64,000 nt of DNA from CAIQPV01 sp963719855 (GTDB taxonomy: Bacteria; Pseudomonadota; Gammaproteobacteria; Burkholderiales; Gallionellaceae). The position numbers were made by a program, and so were the translations under genes. The stretch is taken from positions 277,026 to 341,025 of the forward strand of contig CAVRDK010000002.1 of assembly GCA_963719855.1 (NCBI GenBank), written 5' to 3'. The notes under the pieces are model-generated. The model was given only the letters and a program-made list of their open reading frames with translations. It was not told the origin of the DNA and searched no databases. Below are positions 40,913 to 49,060 of this stretch, piece after piece (position 1 is the first letter of the stretch; every line of letters begins with the position of its first letter).

Positions 40913-42862
40913 TTAATCTTCCAGATTAGTTTTTTTAGCTACCGCAAAGAACTCTAGCGCCTCACTCAATTCCCGCGTGCGCTTGAACGGCGGCAAACTC
41001 TGCCAGATGCGCTTGCCATAGTGTTTTGAAATTAGGCGCGGATCGCAGATCATCAGCACGCCGTGATCGGTCTCGTCGCGGATCAGCCGCCCCGCGCCCT
41101 GCTTGAGATTGATCACCGTGCGCGGCAACTGGTATTCCATGAAGGCGTTGCGCCCCTGCTTGTTCATCTGTGCGATGCGCGCCGCGAGTACCGGATCATC
41201 CGGGTGGGCGAACGGCAGCTTGTCGATGATGACCAGCGACAGCGCCTCGCCGCGCACGTCCACGCCTTCCCAGAACGACTGACTGCCCAGCAGTACCGCG
41301 TTGCCGTGTTCGCGGAAACGGCTCAACAACTCGTTGCGCGAGCCTTCGCCTTGCAGCATCAGCGGGTAACTCAGACCCTTGCGGTCGAATTCGGCGGTGA
41401 GGATTTCATGCGCGCGCTGCATGGCGCGCAGGCTGGTGAACAGCAGGAACGCGCGCCCCTTGCTGGCCTCGATCAGGGGCAGGGCGGCCTGCACCACCGC
41501 CTCGGTGTAGCCGGGGCTGTTCGGCTCCGGCATGTTTTGCGGCACGTACAGCAGCGCCTGTTCCTGATAGTTGAACGGGCTGTCCCAGCAGGCGGTGCGA
41601 GCCTCCAGCAAACCCATCTCGGTTTGGTAGTGCGAAAAATTCTGTTTCACCGCCAGCGTCGCGGAAGTAAAAATCCACGCGCGCGGATGGCCGCTGATCT
41701 GCTTGGCGAAAGTTTCCGCGATGGACAAGGGCGTGATGTTGAGCTGCACGGAATGGTGGAACACTTCCAGCCAGCGCACAAAGCCGTCCTGCTCCTTGTC
41801 GCCCCACTGTTTTATTTTCAGCAGCAACTCCACCCCGCGCTGCCAGCATTTCTCCAGCCCTTCGCTGCGCTGCGCCTGACTTTCCAGCAGGTCGTTGAGG
41901 TGCGCAAGCTTGTCGGTGACAGCGCGTAGCGCATCGACAAATCCTGTGAGATCGTCGGTAGCATTTGCGGGCATGCGCCCCTCGCCCTGCTTGAATATCA
42001 GACGAAAATCGCGCGCAGCCTTTTCCAGCGCGTCGGTGGCGGTGGACAGTGCTGCAAAATCGTTGGCCGAAGTCACGGCTTCCAGCCGCGCATCGCGCGC
42101 CAGATCGAGTAGTTGCGAAGTGGAGATGCTCTCGCCGAAAAACAGGCTGGCGGTCTCCGGCAACTGGTGCGCCTCGTCGAAAATCACCGTGTTGACTGCG
42201 GGCAGCAGCTCCGCCACGCCCTCGTCGCGCAACATCACATCGGCGAAGAACAGGTGATGGTTCACCACCACGATGTCGGCCTCCATCGCCTCCTTGCGCG
42301 CCTTGAGCACGAAGCATTCCTTGTGTTGCGGGCACTCCTGCCCCAGACAATTCTCGCGCGTGGAAGTCACCTGCATCCAGATCGGTGCATTCTCCGGCAC
42401 GTCGGCCAACCCGCTCTTGTCGCCGGATTGCGTTTCTTTCGCATACTGCGCAATCTTCGCCAGATGGCGCACATCCTCGCGCGTGGCAAAGCGCCCATCA
42501 GCCTGTGTGAGTTCCAGATGATGGTGGCACACATAGTTCGAGCGCCCCTTCAGCAGCGCGATGGTAACCGGCACCTTGAGCACATCGCGCACTGTAGGCA
42601 AGTCGCGCTGGAACAACTGGTCTTGCAAATTCTTGGTGCCGGTAGAAATAATCACCTTACCGCCCGCCAGCAGCGCAGGCACCAGATAGGCGAACGTCTT
42701 GCCGGTTCCGGTTCCCGCCTCGGCTACCAGAATCGCGTTGTCGCGTATCGCATCCGCCACAGCCAAAGCCATTTCGCGCTGCTGCGCGCGCGGACGAAAC
42801 GACGCGACTTCAGTGGCTAGCGGGCTTTGTTCAGAGAAAAAACGTTCGACTTCGGCGGACAC
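40913..42862 (-). CDS. dinG: DinG/YoaA-type ATP-dependent DNA helicase
   Basis: This XPD-like superfamily 2 helicase of about 649 residues has FRPRAQQREMALAVADAI, Walker A (AEAGTGTGKTFAYLVP) and STGTKNLQDQL. Four Cys form the iron-sulphur cluster region (NYVC...ENCLGQEC...KECF). Also visible are VVVNHHLFFAD, the DEAH box (FDEAHQLPE), TSATL, GSQSFWEGVDVRG and the arginine finger QGAGRLIRDETD. It most resembles YoaA-type DinG proteins. The start is uncertain: GTG at 42862 fits family length, while the frame is open to 42979. Confidence 0.9.
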   Translation of the reverse strand: MSAEVERFFSEQSPLATEVASFRPRAQQREMALAVADAIRDNAILVAEAGTGTGKTFAYLVPALLAGGKVIISTGTKNLQDQLFQRDLPTVRDVLKVPVTIALLKGRSNYVCHHHLELTQADGRFATREDVRHLAKIAQYAKETQSGDKSGLADVPENAPIWMQVTSTRENCLGQECPQHKECFVLKARKEAMEADIVVVNHHLFFADVMLRDEGVAELLPAVNTVIFDEAHQLPETASLFFGESISTSQLLDLARDARLEAVTSANDFAALSTATDALEKAARDFRLIFKQGEGRMPANATDDLTGFVDALRAVTDKLAHLNDLLESQAQRSEGLEKCWQRGVELLLKIKQWGDKEQDGFVRWLEVFHHSVQLNITPLSIAETFAKQISGHPRAWIFTSATLAVKQNFSHYQTEMGLLEARTACWDSPFNYQEQALLYVPQNMPEPNSPGYTEAVVQAALPLIEASKGRAFLLFTSLRAMQRAHEILTAEFDRKGLSYPLMLQGEGSRNELLSRFREHGNAVLLGSQSFWEGVDVRGEALSLVIIDKLPFAHPDDPVLAARIAQMNKQGRNAFMEYQLPRTVINLKQGAGRLIRDETDHGVLMICDPRLISKHYGKRIWQSLPPFKRTRELSEALEFFAVAKKTNLED

Positions 42863-43054
42863 AATAGGGGAATGAAAATTTACAGCCGTTATGGTATCCG
42901 AAAGTGGCTTGCACCGGGATTCTTTGGAAGATGTCGGCGAGTCACCCCTTGTGAAAAGGAGTGTCGGTCTGCTATCCACAGGTCGTTATTGCTGATGGGC
43001 TTGCCGCTGGCAGGTGCTGGCGGATTTTCCCCTATTGCACCCTCACCTTTCAGA

Positions 43055-44083
43055 TTAAGCCGTCAGGTCAATCTGTTGCATACTGCCGGCGGTACCGTCC
43101 TCGTTGATGGTAACACTGCTTGATTTTACAGAGCCAAGCAACTGATTGGTCGCAGTTTTAATATCGAACGGAGTTGCCACAGAGTTCAGCGAAATGGCGC
43201 CTACTCCGAGCGACGCCAAGCTGTTCAACTGGTCACTCCCGTTCGCACCTTTCGTCCACACCTTGAGTTGTTGAAACACGGGATCGTTCGCGTCTATCCA
43301 GCCATTGTGGTCGCTGTCGTATTTTGCCAGTTCGCTGTAGCCATTGTCGGTGGCGGGGCCGAACAGTTCGCTGCCGTTATTGATCTTGCCGTCATTGTTT
43401 TTATCGAGCGCAAGAAAACCGCTTCCGGAGAGGGGGGCGTTGATCTGCTCTTGCTGCCCATTCGAGTTTAAATCGAATGCGAAACGCTGATCGCTCAATT
43501 GGGCAGCGGTGCCATTAAAATTGATGACCAGCGGATCGGACTTCTTCGCATCGCCCATGAGCACGCTGGTAGTGCTGGTCTCGCTATACTGGCGCTGCAT
43601 CGTCAGATTCAAACTAAAGTTAATTTGCTTGCCGTCGGCGGTATTGATGGTGCCACTCGCCTGCATGGTAGTCTGTTCAGATTCGCTGTAGCTGGTCACC
43701 TTGCTGTAGTTCAGCCCGTAACCGGCACTGGGAGACTGATGGGACTGTTGGGGTTGTGCGGCATGCGGATCTTGAATCTGTACAGCTTGATGTGGCTTGA
43801 GCTTGCTGGCATCGAACACATGCACTTTATGCCCCGTCATTTTTTCCACCATTGAGATGATGAGCAGCAACCGTGGATCGTTCTGCGCGGCGAGCACGGC
43901 ATCATCAATCGCAGTAGCGTCGCCGGACTGCTGCTGCCCTGCGACAGAGATAGTGACCTGTTCTGAGTTGGATGGGGGAGGCGCTTGAGAATCGACCCAG
44001 GCGTGAAGCTTTTCAGTGACGCTGCTCTGCTGCGACCAGCTATGGCTGGCCTGCATGGACAAGGAATAATCGGCTATCTTCAT
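43055..44083 (-). CDS. EF-hand-like calcium-binding protein under sigma-28 control
   Basis: This 342-residue protein has no signal peptide. The N-terminal third is Gln/Ser-rich (MKIADYSLSMQASHSWSQQSSVTEKLHAW). A middle region NINFSLNLTMQRQYSETS...DPLVINFNGTAAQLSDQRFAFDLNSNGQQEQI leads to EF-hand-like loops DKNNDGKINNGSELFG and DSDHNGWIDANDPVF, with calcium ligand spacing. VKVWTKGANGSDQLNSLASLGVGAISL follows. Proteins of this type are widespread but uncharacterised. GGAGG precedes the ATG, and a near-perfect sigma-28 promoter lies 31 bases upstream, so expression should track the flagellar regulon. Non-classical export through the flagellar system is possible. Confidence 0.8.
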   Translation of the reverse strand: MKIADYSLSMQASHSWSQQSSVTEKLHAWVDSQAPPPSNSEQVTISVAGQQQSGDATAIDDAVLAAQNDPRLLLIISMVEKMTGHKVHVFDASKLKPHQAVQIQDPHAAQPQQSHQSPSAGYGLNYSKVTSYSESEQTTMQASGTINTADGKQINFSLNLTMQRQYSETSTTSVLMGDAKKSDPLVINFNGTAAQLSDQRFAFDLNSNGQQEQINAPLSGSGFLALDKNNDGKINNGSELFGPATDNGYSELAKYDSDHNGWIDANDPVFQQLKVWTKGANGSDQLNSLASLGVGAISLNSVATPFDIKTATNQLLGSVKSSSVTINEDGTAGSMQQIDLTA

Positions 44084-44113
44084 CTCAGCCTCCGATGCGA
44101 TACATTGAGTATA

Positions 44114-44140
44114 TTATCGGCAGGACGGATTGGAACTTTA
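44114..44140 (-). promoter_or_regulatory. Sigma-28 (FliA) promoter
   Basis: On the minus strand TAAAGTTC (44133-44140), an 11-base spacer and GCCGATAA (44114-44121) match the flagellar class 3 consensus at 15 of 16 positions. It drives the EF-hand-like gene at 43055-44083. Confidence 0.85.
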
Positions 44141-44223
44141 GCGTAAAACTCGCTCAGCAAGTTTCACGTTGCCGTCCGCTACGCGGGATGAGTTCAATTG
44201 ACTGGATTCCCGCCTGGGCGGGA

Positions 44224-44370
44224 TAAACAGCGACTTGCCTGCTTGCGGGCTTAGTCGAATGGCTAGTTAGTTCATCAGTCAGATGGCTATAACCAGCCGC
44301 TTGCCCCGCACTTTGGGGCTTAGCGGAATGGCTAGTAGCCTCATCAGTAGTTTCATCAGCAGTTTTATCA
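44224..44370 (+). mobile_element. TAAMC-ATCA hairpin element array, copies D1 and D2
   Basis: D1 (44224-44277, 54 bp) has lower stem CGAC/GTCG and upper stem GCCTGC/GCGGGC. A partial unit GTCAGATGGCTA (44278-44289) follows. D2 (44290-44346, 57 bp) has lower stem CCGC/GCGG and upper stem GCCCC/GGGGC. Two extra 12-base ends follow: GTAGTTTCATCA (44347-44358) and GCAGTTTTATCA (44359-44370). The array splits a CCCGCC..GGCGGGA|ATGACGG palindrome. Confidence 0.7.
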
Positions 44371-44396
44371 ATGACGGTATAGGTTGGCCGTCGTTG

Positions 44397-45239
44397 TTAG
44401 GTAAACCTCATGGACAAATCCACCGCCTGCACATCCTTGGTCAGTCCGCCGATGGAAATGCGATCCACGCCGGTTTCGGCGATGGCGCGCACTGTTTGCA
44501 AGTTGACCCCGCCGGAAGCTTCCAGTTCCGCGCGCCCGGCGTTGAGGCTGACTGCGGTACGCATTGCATCAAGATTGAAGTTGTCGAGCAGGATCAGCTT
44601 CGCCTCCGCATCCAGCGCCTCGCGCAACTCATTCAGGTTTTCCACCTCGATTTGTATCGTCGCATTTGGCGGAGCCAAGCGGTATGCTGCCTCCAGCGCC
44701 ATACGGATGCCGCCCGCCGTCAGGATGTGATTCTCTTTGATGAGGACGCCATCGAACAAGCCGATACGCTGGTTATGCCCGCCGCCCACCGTTACCGCAT
44801 ACTTCTGCGCCATGCGCAGACCAGGCAGCGTCTTGCGCGTGTCCATGATCTTTGCTTTTAGGCCAGCCACGGCATCCACATAACGCCGTGTTGCCGTGGC
44901 CGTGGCAGAAAGGGTCTGCAGAAAATTCAGTGCGGCGCGCTCAGCCGTGAGCAGCGCGCGCGCCTTGCCGCGAATATTGCACAACGTCTGATTGGCCTCG
45001 GCTATGTCACCCTCGCGCAGTTGCCAGCGTATCTCGCAATTCGCGTCCAGTGCACGAAAGCATCCCTCGAACCATAGCGTGCCGCACAGCACCATTCGTT
45101 CGCGTGTAATGATCGTGGCATGCGCTTGCGTGTGTTCAGGGATCAGTTGCGCAGTCAGGTCGCCGCCGCGCATGTCCTCCTCCAAAGCGGCGACAACGTT
45201 GGTGCGGATGTGGGAAGCTAGGTTAATGTCAGCGAGCAT
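44397..45239 (-). CDS. nadC: Nicotinate-nucleotide pyrophosphorylase (quinolinate phosphoribosyltransferase)
   Basis: This 280-residue enzyme converts quinolinate and PRPP to nicotinate mononucleotide in NAD synthesis. Typical blocks are ALEEDMRGGDLTAQLIP, AERAALNFLQTLSATATATRRYVDAV, IMDTRKTLPGLRMAQKYAVTVGGGHNQRIGLFDGVLIKENHI, EVENLNELREAL, LILLDNFNLDAMRTAV, LEASGGVNLQTVRAIAETGVDRISIGGLTK. The start at 45239 (MLADINLASH) is set by family length; the frame is open further upstream but runs into the clpB promoter. It is divergent from clpB. Confidence 0.95.
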   Translation of the reverse strand: MLADINLASHIRTNVVAALEEDMRGGDLTAQLIPEHTQAHATIITRERMVLCGTLWFEGCFRALDANCEIRWQLREGDIAEANQTLCNIRGKARALLTAERAALNFLQTLSATATATRRYVDAVAGLKAKIMDTRKTLPGLRMAQKYAVTVGGGHNQRIGLFDGVLIKENHILTAGGIRMALEAAYRLAPPNATIQIEVENLNELREALDAEAKLILLDNFNLDAMRTAVSLNAGRAELEASGGVNLQTVRAIAETGVDRISIGGLTKDVQAVDLSMRFT

Positions 45240-45296
45240 GACGTTTATGGTGGACAGATGGATGGCTGGGGCGCAGTATAAAAGATATGGAAGATA

Positions 45297-45324
45297 GTTG
45301 AAATTGGATGTTTCCCCCCCATCT
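45297..45324 (+). promoter_or_regulatory. Sigma-32 heat-shock promoter of clpB
   Basis: GTTGAAA (45297-45303) and CCCCATCT (45317-45324) are separated by 13 bases, close to the heat-shock consensus CTTGAAA-N13-15-CCCCATNT. It lies 35 bases upstream of the clpB start. Confidence 0.8.
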
Positions 45325-45359
45325 ATTATCCAGTTCAATATTTCATTTGAGGAGTTGCC

Positions 45360-47939
45360 ATGCGTTTCGACAAGATGACCACCAAATTTCAGCAGGCGCT
45401 GTCTGATGCACAGAGTCTGGCCGTGGGCAGCGACAACCAGTTTATCGAGCCGCAGCACTTGTTGCTGGCCTTGCTTAACGACGCCGACAGCGGGGCTGGT
45501 TCCCTATTGGCGCGGGCGGGCGGCAATGTGAATGCGTTGAAGGCGGCGCTGGTAGATGCCGTATCGCGCCTGCCAAAAGTAGAGGGGCACGGCGGCGAGG
45601 TGCAGGTGGGGCGCGACCTTACCAACATGCTTAACCTGACTGACAAGGAGGCGCAGCAGCGTGGCGACCAGTTCATCGCTTCGGAAATGTTCCTGCTCGC
45701 CCTGACCAACGACAAGGGCGAGTGCGGACGCTTGTTGAAGCAGCACGGCGTGGCGCGCGCGCCGCTGGAGCAGGCGATTGCGGCGGTGCGCGGCGGCGCT
45801 TCGGTGGAAAGCGCAGAGTCGGAGGGGCAACGCGAGTCGCTGAAAAAATATTGCCTCGATCTGACCGAGCGCGCGCGGCAAGGCAAGCTCGACCCGGTGA
45901 TCGGGCGCGACGACGAAATCCGTCGCGCCATTCAGGTGTTGCAACGCCGCACCAAGAACAACCCGGTGCTGATCGGCGAACCCGGCGTGGGCAAGACCGC
46001 CATCGTGGAAGGTCTGGCGCAGCGCATCGTCAACGGCGAAGTGCCGGAGACCCTGAAAAACAAGAAGGTGCTGTCGCTGGACATGGCGGCGCTGCTGGCA
46101 GGCACGAAATATCGCGGGGAGTTCGAGGAACGGCTGAAAAATGTACTCAAGGAAATCGCCCAGGAAGAAGGCCGGATTATTGTTTTCATCGATGAACTGC
46201 ACACCATGGTCGGCGCGGGCAAGACGGAAGGCTCGATGGATGCGGGCAATATGCTGAAACCGGCACTGGCGCGCGGCGAGTTGCATTGCATCGGCGCGAC
46301 TACGCTGGACGAATACCGCAAGTATGTCGAGAAAGATGCCGCGCTGGAACGGCGCTTCCAGAAGGTGCTGGTAGACGAGCCGAGTGTGGAGGCGACCATC
46401 GCCATCCTGCGCGGTTTGCAGGAAAGGTACGAGTTGCATCATGGCGTGGATATCACCGACCCGGCCATCATCGCCGCAGCGGAGTTGTCGCACCGCTATA
46501 TCACCGACCGCTTTCTGCCGGACAAGGCGATCGACCTAATCGACGAGGCAGCAGCACGCGTCAGAATGGAAATCGATTCCAAACCTGAAGTCATGGACAA
46601 GCTGGATCGCCGCCTGATCCAGCTCAAGATCGAGCGCGAAGCGGTGAAGAAGGAGAAGGACGAGGCTTCGAAAAAACGTTTTGCGCTGATCGAAACTGAA
46701 ATCGCCAAACTGCAACGCGAGTACGCCGACCTGGAAGAAATCTGGAAGGCGGAGAAAGGCGCGGCGCAAGGTACGGCGCACATCAAGGAAGAAATCGAGC
46801 GCGTGCGCGCCGAGATCGTCAGATTGCAACGCGAGGGCAAGCTGGAACAGGTGGCCGAGTTGCAATACGGCAAGCTGCCACAACTCGAAGCAAAACTGAA
46901 AGACGCGACCCAGGCCGAAACGGACAAGCCCAAGAACCGTTTGTTGCGCACTCAGGTCGGCGCGGAAGAAATCGCCGAAGTGGTGAGCCGCGCGACCGGC
47001 ATCCCGGTGTCCAAGATGATGCAGGGCGAGCGCGACAAGCTACTCAAGATGGAAGACAAGCTGCACGAGCGCGTGGTGGGGCAGGACGAGGCGGTGCGGC
47101 TGGTGAGCGACGCCATCCGCCGCTCGCGTTCGGGGCTGTCCGACCCCAACCGTCCATATGGTTCGTTCTTGTTCTTGGGACCTACCGGCGTGGGCAAGAC
47201 CGAGTTGTGCAAGGCGTTGGCCGGGTTCCTGTTCGATTCGGAAGATCATCTCATCCGCATCGATATGAGCGAGTATATGGAAAAGCATTCCGTGTCGCGC
47301 CTGATCGGTGCGCCACCCGGCTATGTGGGTTACGAAGAAGGCGGCGGCTTGACCGAGGCGGTGCGCAGGAAGCCCTATAGTGTCATCCTGCTGGATGAGG
47401 TGGAGAAGGCGCACCCGGATGTGTTCAACGTGTTGCTGCAAGTGCTGGACGACGGGCGCATGACCGATGGGCAGGGGCGTACCGTGGACTTCAAGAACAC
47501 GGTGGTGGTGATGACCTCCAACCTGGGGTCGCAGATGATCCAGAACATGGCGGGCGACGATTATCAGGTGATTAAACTGGCGGTAATGGGCGAAGTGAAA
47601 ATGCAGTTCCGTCCTGAGTTCGTCAACCGCATCGACGAGGTGGTGGTGTTCCACGCGCTGGACGAAAAGCATATCAAGTCCATCGCGCGCATCCAGTTGG
47701 GCTATCTGGAAAAACGTTTGGCTGCAATGGAGATGAAGCTAATTGTTACCGATGACGCGCTAGCGGAAATCGCCAATGCCGGATTCGATCCGGTATACGG
47801 CGCGCGTCCACTGAAGCGTGCGATCCAGTCTCAACTGGAGAACCCGCTGGCCAAGCTGATACTGGAAGGGCGTTTTGCCGCCAAGGACACTATCAAAGTG
47901 GAGTGCAAGGGCGGAGTGATGAAGTTTGAGAAAGAGTGA
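45360..47939 (+). CDS. clpB: ATP-dependent disaggregase ClpB
   Basis: This 859-residue AAA+ chaperone dissolves protein aggregates with DnaK. It has the N domain (MRFDKMTTKFQQALSDAQSLAVGSDNQFIEPQHLLLALL), the first AAA+ module with Walker A GEPGVGKTAIVEGLA and Walker B IVFIDELH, and the pore loop GTKYRGEFEERL. The long coiled-coil M domain (about 410-525) follows, then the second module with Walker A GPTGVGKTELCKALA and Walker B VILLDEVEKAH, pore loop GAPPGYVGYEEGG, and arginine and sensor motifs. Length is normal. GAGGAG precedes the ATG and a sigma-32 promoter controls it. Confidence 0.98.
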   Translation: MRFDKMTTKFQQALSDAQSLAVGSDNQFIEPQHLLLALLNDADSGAGSLLARAGGNVNALKAALVDAVSRLPKVEGHGGEVQVGRDLTNMLNLTDKEAQQRGDQFIASEMFLLALTNDKGECGRLLKQHGVARAPLEQAIAAVRGGASVESAESEGQRESLKKYCLDLTERARQGKLDPVIGRDDEIRRAIQVLQRRTKNNPVLIGEPGVGKTAIVEGLAQRIVNGEVPETLKNKKVLSLDMAALLAGTKYRGEFEERLKNVLKEIAQEEGRIIVFIDELHTMVGAGKTEGSMDAGNMLKPALARGELHCIGATTLDEYRKYVEKDAALERRFQKVLVDEPSVEATIAILRGLQERYELHHGVDITDPAIIAAAELSHRYITDRFLPDKAIDLIDEAAARVRMEIDSKPEVMDKLDRRLIQLKIEREAVKKEKDEASKKRFALIETEIAKLQREYADLEEIWKAEKGAAQGTAHIKEEIERVRAEIVRLQREGKLEQVAELQYGKLPQLEAKLKDATQAETDKPKNRLLRTQVGAEEIAEVVSRATGIPVSKMMQGERDKLLKMEDKLHERVVGQDEAVRLVSDAIRRSRSGLSDPNRPYGSFLFLGPTGVGKTELCKALAGFLFDSEDHLIRIDMSEYMEKHSVSRLIGAPPGYVGYEEGGGLTEAVRRKPYSVILLDEVEKAHPDVFNVLLQVLDDGRMTDGQGRTVDFKNTVVVMTSNLGSQMIQNMAGDDYQVIKLAVMGEVKMQFRPEFVNRIDEVVVFHALDEKHIKSIARIQLGYLEKRLAAMEMKLIVTDDALAEIANAGFDPVYGARPLKRAIQSQLENPLAKLILEGRFAAKDTIKVECKGGVMKFEKE

Positions 47940-47943
47940 GATC

Positions 47944-48030
47944 GGGATAGGGGTCGAGAAAGGCTCTCGCCCTCCCCTCCCTTCGAACCGACGTGAGGCT
48001 CTCCCGCATTCGGCTCTCCAGTCAGTGGTT
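47944..48030 (-). mobile_element. Group II intron remnant (domains V-VI)
   Basis: On the minus strand 48016-47985 reads GAGCCGAATGCGGGAGAGCC then TCACGTCGGTTC, a slightly degenerate 32-nt match to group II intron domain V (usual 34-nt GAGCCGTATGCG...CGCACGTACGGTTC hairpin with an AGC triad). It is followed by GAAGGGAGGGGAGGGCGAGAG...TCTCGACCCCTAT, which fits domain VI. No reverse transcriptase or 5' part is present, so this is a 3'-end relic between clpB and mutM. Confidence 0.6.
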
Positions 48031-48078
48031 TCCGGGATTGGCTAGCTAACATTTATCCTAATTAATACGATTTACCTC

Positions 48079-48894
48079 ATGCCTGAACTCCCGGAAGTCG
48101 AAACCACCCTGCGCGGACTCGCTCCGCATTTGCTCGGCCAACGCATCGAAGGCGTGGTGATCCGCCACCCGCACCTGCGCTGGCCTATCCCCCATAACCT
48201 GCCAATGCTACTGCGCGGGCAAACTATCCGCTCCATCTCGCGCCGCGCCAAATATCTGCTAGTGAATTGCGGTAGCGGCACTCTCATTCTTCACCTCGGC
48301 ATGAGTGGGAGCTTGCGCATCCTGCCCGCAAATGCGGCGATAGAAAAACACGACCATTTCGACCTGCTGCTTGCCAACGGACTGCTGATGCGGCTGCGCG
48401 ACCCGCGCCGTTTCGGCGCAGTGCTGTGGTACGAAGGCGATCCCGCGCAGCATCCGCTGCTGGCGCTACTCGGGCCGGAGCCGCTGCAAGAAAATTTTTG
48501 TGCAGAACATCTCTACCGCGCTACGCGCAAACGCAGCGCAGCAATCAAGCTGGTCATCATGGACAGTCATGTCGTGGTGGGTGTGGGCAATATCTACGCC
48601 AACGAAGCCCTGTTTCGCGCCGGCATCCGTCCGCAATTAGCAGCCGGCAAGTTGAGCAAGCCGCGCTGCGCGCGACTGGTGCAAACCATCCGTGAAACAT
48701 TGACGGAGGCCATCGCATTAGGCGGCAGCAGCCTGCGTGACTTCGTAAACAGCGACGGCAAGCCCGGTTGTTTTCAGCAGCACTATTGGGTGTATGGGCG
48801 GGCGGGCGAGTCCTGCCTTACGTGCGGTGCATCGATCAAGCAAATCAAGCAGGGGCAGAGGTCGAGTTTTTACTGCCCGGTGTGCCAAAAATAG
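48079..48894 (+). CDS. mutM: Formamidopyrimidine-DNA glycosylase
   Basis: This 271-residue base-excision repair enzyme removes 8-oxoguanine. The catalytic N-terminal Pro-Glu (MPELPEVETTLRGL) is intact, as are the K in RRAKYLLV, HLGMSGSLRI, RDPRRFGAVLW, VVGVGNIYANEALFRAGI and the C-terminal zinc finger CLTCGASIKQIKQGQRSSFYCPVCQK with four Cys. Length is normal. It is followed, after 166 bases, by the kinase gene of the signalling cluster. Confidence 0.97.
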   Translation: MPELPEVETTLRGLAPHLLGQRIEGVVIRHPHLRWPIPHNLPMLLRGQTIRSISRRAKYLLVNCGSGTLILHLGMSGSLRILPANAAIEKHDHFDLLLANGLLMRLRDPRRFGAVLWYEGDPAQHPLLALLGPEPLQENFCAEHLYRATRKRSAAIKLVIMDSHVVVGVGNIYANEALFRAGIRPQLAAGKLSKPRCARLVQTIRETLTEAIALGGSSLRDFVNSDGKPGCFQQHYWVYGRAGESCLTCGASIKQIKQGQRSSFYCPVCQK

Positions 48895-49060
48895 TCCTGA
48901 TGGAATCCGGGAATAATTTTGAGTTTTGTGAATTAGTGTTGTGGATGATGACGCTGTCGATGATCTGAACTTTGCAATAAATTAAAAGGGTTATAGTTTG
49001 ATTTTGTAAATTGTTTTAATATTCGTTCGGTAAGCCACCAAATTCAGGTGCCAAAGCAAC

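Noticed and set aside
41063..42820. Two long + strand open frames
   Set aside because: They are antisense to the DinG-type helicase, which has all its motifs.
44329..44370. Tandem 12-base units as a CRISPR or minisatellite
   Set aside because: The units are too short, have no spacers and are better explained as left-over ends of nested hairpin elements.
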